This document shows positions 37,734-40,335 of a DNA stretch of 40,335 nt, piece by piece. Positions within the stretch are counted from its first letter, which is position 1, and each line of letters opens with the position of its first letter. The DNA comes from Tistrella bauzanensis (lineage in GTDB: Bacteria > Pseudomonadota > Alphaproteobacteria > Tistrellales > Tistrellaceae). The translations under genes were made by a program, and so were the position numbers. Below the pieces are notes generated by a model. That model was not told where the DNA came from, made no database searches, and was given only the letters and a program-made list of their open reading frames with translations. The DNA is taken from NCBI RefSeq assembly GCF_014636235.1, contig NZ_BMDZ01000054.1, forward strand, positions 1 to 40,335, given 5' to 3'.

Positions 37734-39455
37734 TCAGCCCTTGAGGTCAGGGAAATCCTCTTCGGAGAAGGCGATGCCGTCGCGGGTCTCAGGTGCCTCG
37801 CCAGCGGCTTCGCCCCGGCGCAGCTCCACGCGGCGGATTTTGCCTGAAATGGTCTTGGGCAGGTCGTCGGTGAACTCGATCCGTCGGATCCGCTTATAGG
37901 GCGCCACCCGGCCGCGGACATAGGCCAGGATGTCACGCGCGGTGGCGGCATCGGGCTCGAAGCCCTTGATCAGAGAGACATAGGCTTTCGGCACCGCCAG
38001 TCGCAGCGGGTCGGGTGAGGGCACCACCGCGGCCTCGGCAACCGCGTCATGTTCGATCAGAACGCTTTCCAGCTCGAACGGGCTGATGCGGTAGTCCGAT
38101 GCCTTGAACACGTCATCGGCCCGGCCGACGAAGGTGAAATAGCCGTCGGCATCACGGGTGGCGACATCGCCGGTGCGATAGTGATCGTCCGCAGTGGCGA
38201 GCAGCGCCTTGCCCGATGCGGCCTCATAGCCGCGCATCAACCCGGCCGGGCGGTGGTCGCCCAGCCGCAGTGAAATCTCACCTTCCTCGGCCTCGTTGTC
38301 GTCGGCATCGAGCAGCGTGGCCGCATAGCCGGGCAGTGCCCGCCCCATCGATCCGGGCTTGACCGGCTGGCCTGGCGGATTGCCGAACTGGGCGCTGGTC
38401 TCGGTCTGGCCATAGCCGTCGCGGATGGTCAGGCCCCAGGCAGCCTTGACCTGATCGATGATTTCCGGGTTCAGGGGCTCGCCGGCGCCGCAGACTTCGC
38501 GCAACCGTGTGTGGACACGGCTCAGATCCTGCTGAATGAACATCCGCCACACCGTTGGCGGCGCGCAGATCGTGGTGACGCCACAACGGGCGATGGTCTC
38601 AAGCAGGCTCGCGGCATCGAAGCGCGGCTGGTTGGCGATGAACACCGTGGCGCCGGCGATCCAGGGTGCGAAGACGCAGCTCCAGGCATGCTTCGCCCAG
38701 CCCGGCGACGACACGTTCAGATGGATGTCGCCCGGCTTCAGCCCCAGCCAGTACATGGTCGACAGATGGCCGATCGGATAGCTGGCATGGGTATGGATCA
38801 CCAGCTTGGGCTTGGCGGTGGTCCCCGATGTGAAATACAGCAGCAGGTCATCATCGGCATTGGTCTCACCATCCGGGGTGAAAGCGGTGTCGAAGCGGGC
38901 GTTGTCATGGGCATCCTCGAACCGCACCCAGCCTGGCGCGGTGCCGTCGGCGGCGATGCGGGTCAGGCCACGGGCACGGTCGAGGGGCTCGAATTTCGGA
39001 CAGTGCTCGGCGGCGGCAATGACGTGTCGCACGCGCCCGCGTTCAATCCGGTCGTCGAGGTCTTCGGGTGACAGCAGGGTGGTCGCGGGGATCACGACCG
39101 CGCCCAGCTTCATTGCCGCCAGCATCGTCTCCCACAGCGGCACGGTGTTTCCCAGCATCAGCAGGATGCGATCGCCGCGCGCGACGCCCAGATAGCGCAG
39201 GTGATTGGCGACCCGGTCCGAACGCCGGCTCATCTCGGCGAAGCTCAGCACCTGTTCGGCGCCGGTCGGCACATCCACGATCCGCAGGGCCGGCCGGTTA
39301 CGGCTTTCAGCCTCGGCGGCGAGCACGCCGTCGAACCAGTCGAGTGCCCAGTTGAAGTGCTCGGGCCGTGGCCAGCGGAATCCGGCGCAGGCGGTGTCAT
39401 AATCTTCGCGATGGGTCAGCAGGAAATCGCGCGCCTCGGCATAGCTCATGGTCAT
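37734..39455 (-). CDS. AMP-dependent acyl-CoA synthetase (medium-chain type)
   Basis: Encodes 573 residues of the ANL superfamily, which activate carboxylic acids as acyl-adenylates and then CoA thioesters. The P-loop LLYFTSGTTAKPKLVIHTH, the A5 motif DGYGQTETS, YRTGDVATRDADGYFTFVGR, and the catalytic Lys in KTISGKIRRVELR are present. The overall pattern, including NVSSPGWAKHAWSCVFAPW, is like medium-chain (ACSM) acyl-CoA synthetases; the exact acid is not predictable. The ATG at 39455 follows GAGGA at 9 bases. It is convergent with tgt, 21 bases apart, and no terminator is visible between them. Confidence 0.9.
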   Translation of the reverse strand: MTMSYAEARDFLLTHREDYDTACAGFRWPRPEHFNWALDWFDGVLAAEAESRNRPALRIVDVPTGAEQVLSFAEMSRRSDRVANHLRYLGVARGDRILLMLGNTVPLWETMLAAMKLGAVVIPATTLLSPEDLDDRIERGRVRHVIAAAEHCPKFEPLDRARGLTRIAADGTAPGWVRFEDAHDNARFDTAFTPDGETNADDDLLLYFTSGTTAKPKLVIHTHASYPIGHLSTMYWLGLKPGDIHLNVSSPGWAKHAWSCVFAPWIAGATVFIANQPRFDAASLLETIARCGVTTICAPPTVWRMFIQQDLSRVHTRLREVCGAGEPLNPEIIDQVKAAWGLTIRDGYGQTETSAQFGNPPGQPVKPGSMGRALPGYAATLLDADDNEAEEGEISLRLGDHRPAGLMRGYEAASGKALLATADDHYRTGDVATRDADGYFTFVGRADDVFKASDYRISPFELESVLIEHDAVAEAAVVPSPDPLRLAVPKAYVSLIKGFEPDAATARDILAYVRGRVAPYKRIRRIEFTDDLPKTISGKIRRVELRRGEAAGEAPETRDGIAFSEEDFPDLKG

Positions 39456-39730
39456 GGGATGCGATCCTCATCGGGGGCTGTCGATACTGGTTTGGCACAG
39501 CACGCGTGGCGGCACCAGCCCTTGCACGCATGAGGCGATCATCGACCGGGGCGTTTCGATCATAGGCCGCCCGGTCGAGGCGCGTGCAGGTGGGGTATGC
39601 GTGCAGGGCACAAAAGCGCGGTTTCCACCGCTTGACCGATGGCGGAGCGGCCCCTATGGTTACGCCCGTTCGCGACCGGCCCTGCTTTCTCCCGAGAGCG
39701 GTGTTGCCCCGCGAACCGCAGTTTTCCTGC

Positions 39731-40066
39731 GAGCCTGTAGCTCAGTCGGTAGAGCATCTGACTTTCGATCGGGAGCGCCGGCCGGAAACGGCCGGCTGAA
39801 CAGGTGTCAAATTCGGGGAACCCGTCCGCGTCGCGGCGACGGCAATCCCGAGCCAAGCCCGCAGGGTCACGTGCGCCCCCGCGGGAAGGTGTAGAGGCCA
39901 GACGGCACCCGCCTGACCCCGATCCACCCCCATGGTGGGGCGCATCGGATATGGCGAAGGGATGGTCCGGGCCACAAACGTCGTTGCATCTGGCGACGGC
40001 GGCGGCGAAAGCCGTGGTGGTGGTGTAATCAGAGGGTCCTGGGTTCGAGTCCCAGCGGGCTCACCA
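39731..40066 (+). tRNA. tRNA-Lys(UUU), interrupted by a group I intron
   Basis: The exons are 39731-39765 (35 nt) and 40026-40066 (41 nt). Joined, they make a perfect 76-nt tRNA: acceptor GAGCCTG with CGGGCTC (one G-U), D-arm GCTC/GAGC, anticodon stem TCTGA/TCAGA, loop CTTTTAA with anticodon UUU, T-arm CTGGG/CCCAG around TTCGAGT, discriminator A and encoded CCA. The 260-nt intron falls between anticodon positions 35 and 36. Without removing it the 5' half would be misread as anticodon UUC (Glu). A terminator follows. No other lysine tRNA is in the window. Confidence 0.93.
39766..40025 (+). ncRNA. Group I self-splicing intron (IC3-like) in tRNA-Lys
   Basis: P1: exon CUUU (39762-39765) plus C39766 pairs with GGGAG (39771-39775), giving the required U-G at the 5' splice site (U39765 with G39772). 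P2: GCCGGCCG/CGGCCGGC (39777-39796) with a GAAA loop. P3: 39803-39808 with 39904-39909. P4: 39813-39817 with 39847-39851. P5: 39822-39826 with 39838-39842. P6: 39858-39862 with 39881-39885. P7: CCAGAC (39898-39903) with GTCCGG (39965-39970). P9-type hairpins occur at 39979-39998 and 40003-40014 (GAAA loop). The last base is G (40025). Core blocks GGTGTCAAATTCGG, GAGCCAAGC and GAAGGTGTAGAG match the Azoarcus tRNA-Ile intron as recalled. There is no homing endonuclease ORF. Confidence 0.93.
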
Positions 40067-40071
40067 ATATG

Positions 40072-40112
40072 AAAAGGCGGTATGGTCGATCGTGACCCTG
40101 CCGCCTTTTTTT
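40072..40112 (+). terminator. Intrinsic terminator after tRNA-Lys
   Basis: AAAAGGCGG (40072-40080) pairs with CCGCCTTTT (40101-40109), with an inner GGTC/GACC pair, and the stem is followed by further T residues. It lies 5 bases after the tRNA CCA. Confidence 0.88.
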
Positions 40113-40322
40113 ATGAATTAAAGCGATGGCAGGGGCCGGATTTGCCCGCGACCTCAAATATAGGCAGAGCCTGGCAGTTCCCGGCAATCATTGAAATGTG
40201 CCTGAGCCGTCAATTACCGCGCGGCAGTTTGTATATTCTTTACACATCCCGGCCTAGCATTACAGTTGCGTATTTCCTAAAGTTCTGAATCAATGGGTGA
40301 CCATGATTCGGAGGGTCATGGA

Positions 40323-40335
40323 ATGTCTGGTTCGC
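40323..40335 (+). CDS. Possible start of a gene cut off by the window end
   Basis: GGAGGG (40310-40315) is followed after 7 bases by ATG at 40323, reading M-S-G-S before the window ends. An alternative ATG at 40318 is too close to the ribosome site. The preceding AT-richer stretch (about 40200-40300, with TTTACA at 40237 and TACAGT 16 bases further) could hold its promoter. The product is unknown. Confidence 0.25.

Noticed and set aside
39731-39800. Reading the 5' tRNA half as tRNA-Glu with anticodon TTC
   Set aside because: The bases TTC arise only if the intron base C39766 is taken as position 36. The 3' half TAATCAGA at 40026 completes the stem and gives UUU, and the body is that of tRNA-Lys.
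39448-40028. Several open frames across the tRNA and intron region on both strands
   Set aside because: They overlap a structured RNA gene, have no ribosome sites and no protein-family features.

Overview
The window reads as a chromosomal segment of a GC-rich alphaproteobacterium. The support is gene content and order: yajC-secD-secF followed by an Mth938/NDUFAF3-type gene, an NDUFAF6-type gene beside trmFO, uvrA, ssb, and gyrA-coaD-queA-tgt. Codons are strongly GC-biased and GTG/TTG starts occur. A Rhodospirillales-like bacterium (Tistrella-like at a guess) fits, but no rRNA is present to settle this.

Layout. 1-3.7 kb: Sec accessory operon (yajC, secD, secF) plus an Mth938-domain gene, closed by a bidirectional terminator. 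3.8-7.8 kb (minus): iron superoxide dismutase, then the squalene pathway as hpnE and one long gene that fuses HpnC-type and HpnD-type prenyl-coupling enzymes. 8.1-11.1 kb: NDUFAF6-like gene, trmFO, and an unrecognised membrane-anchored protein. 11.5-15.8 kb: a large autotransporter whose passenger is an endonuclease/exonuclease/phosphatase (EEP) domain, and a DeoR-type regulator. 15.9-21.3 kb: uvrA, a chemoreceptor and a secreted PDC/Cache sensor protein. 21.5-28.3 kb: M20 peptidase with a divergent LysR regulator, sulfate transporter genes (sbp, cysT, cysW; no cysA), and a YdhS-like flavoprotein. 28.5-31.5 kb: ssb, an aldo/keto reductase, and the ohrR-ohr peroxide module with a well-formed operator. 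31.8-39.5 kb: gyrA, coaD, queA, tgt and an acyl-CoA synthetase.

The most striking element is at the right end. A tRNA-Lys(UUU) gene (39731-40066) is split inside its anticodon by a 260-nt group I intron (39766-40025). P1, P2, P3, P4, P6 and P7 can be traced by eye, and the core closely resembles the Azoarcus tRNA-Ile intron as I remember it. Joining the exons gives a perfect 76-nt tRNA-Lys with encoded CCA.

Other points of interest are the HpnC-HpnD fusion, the surface-directed EEP enzyme, a 33-bp nested dyad between ohrR and ohr, a LexA-like site before uvrA, a long hairpin between yajC and secD, and short 17-19 bp tandem duplications in four separate spacers. All functional names come from recognising sequence motifs by eye; no database search was run.
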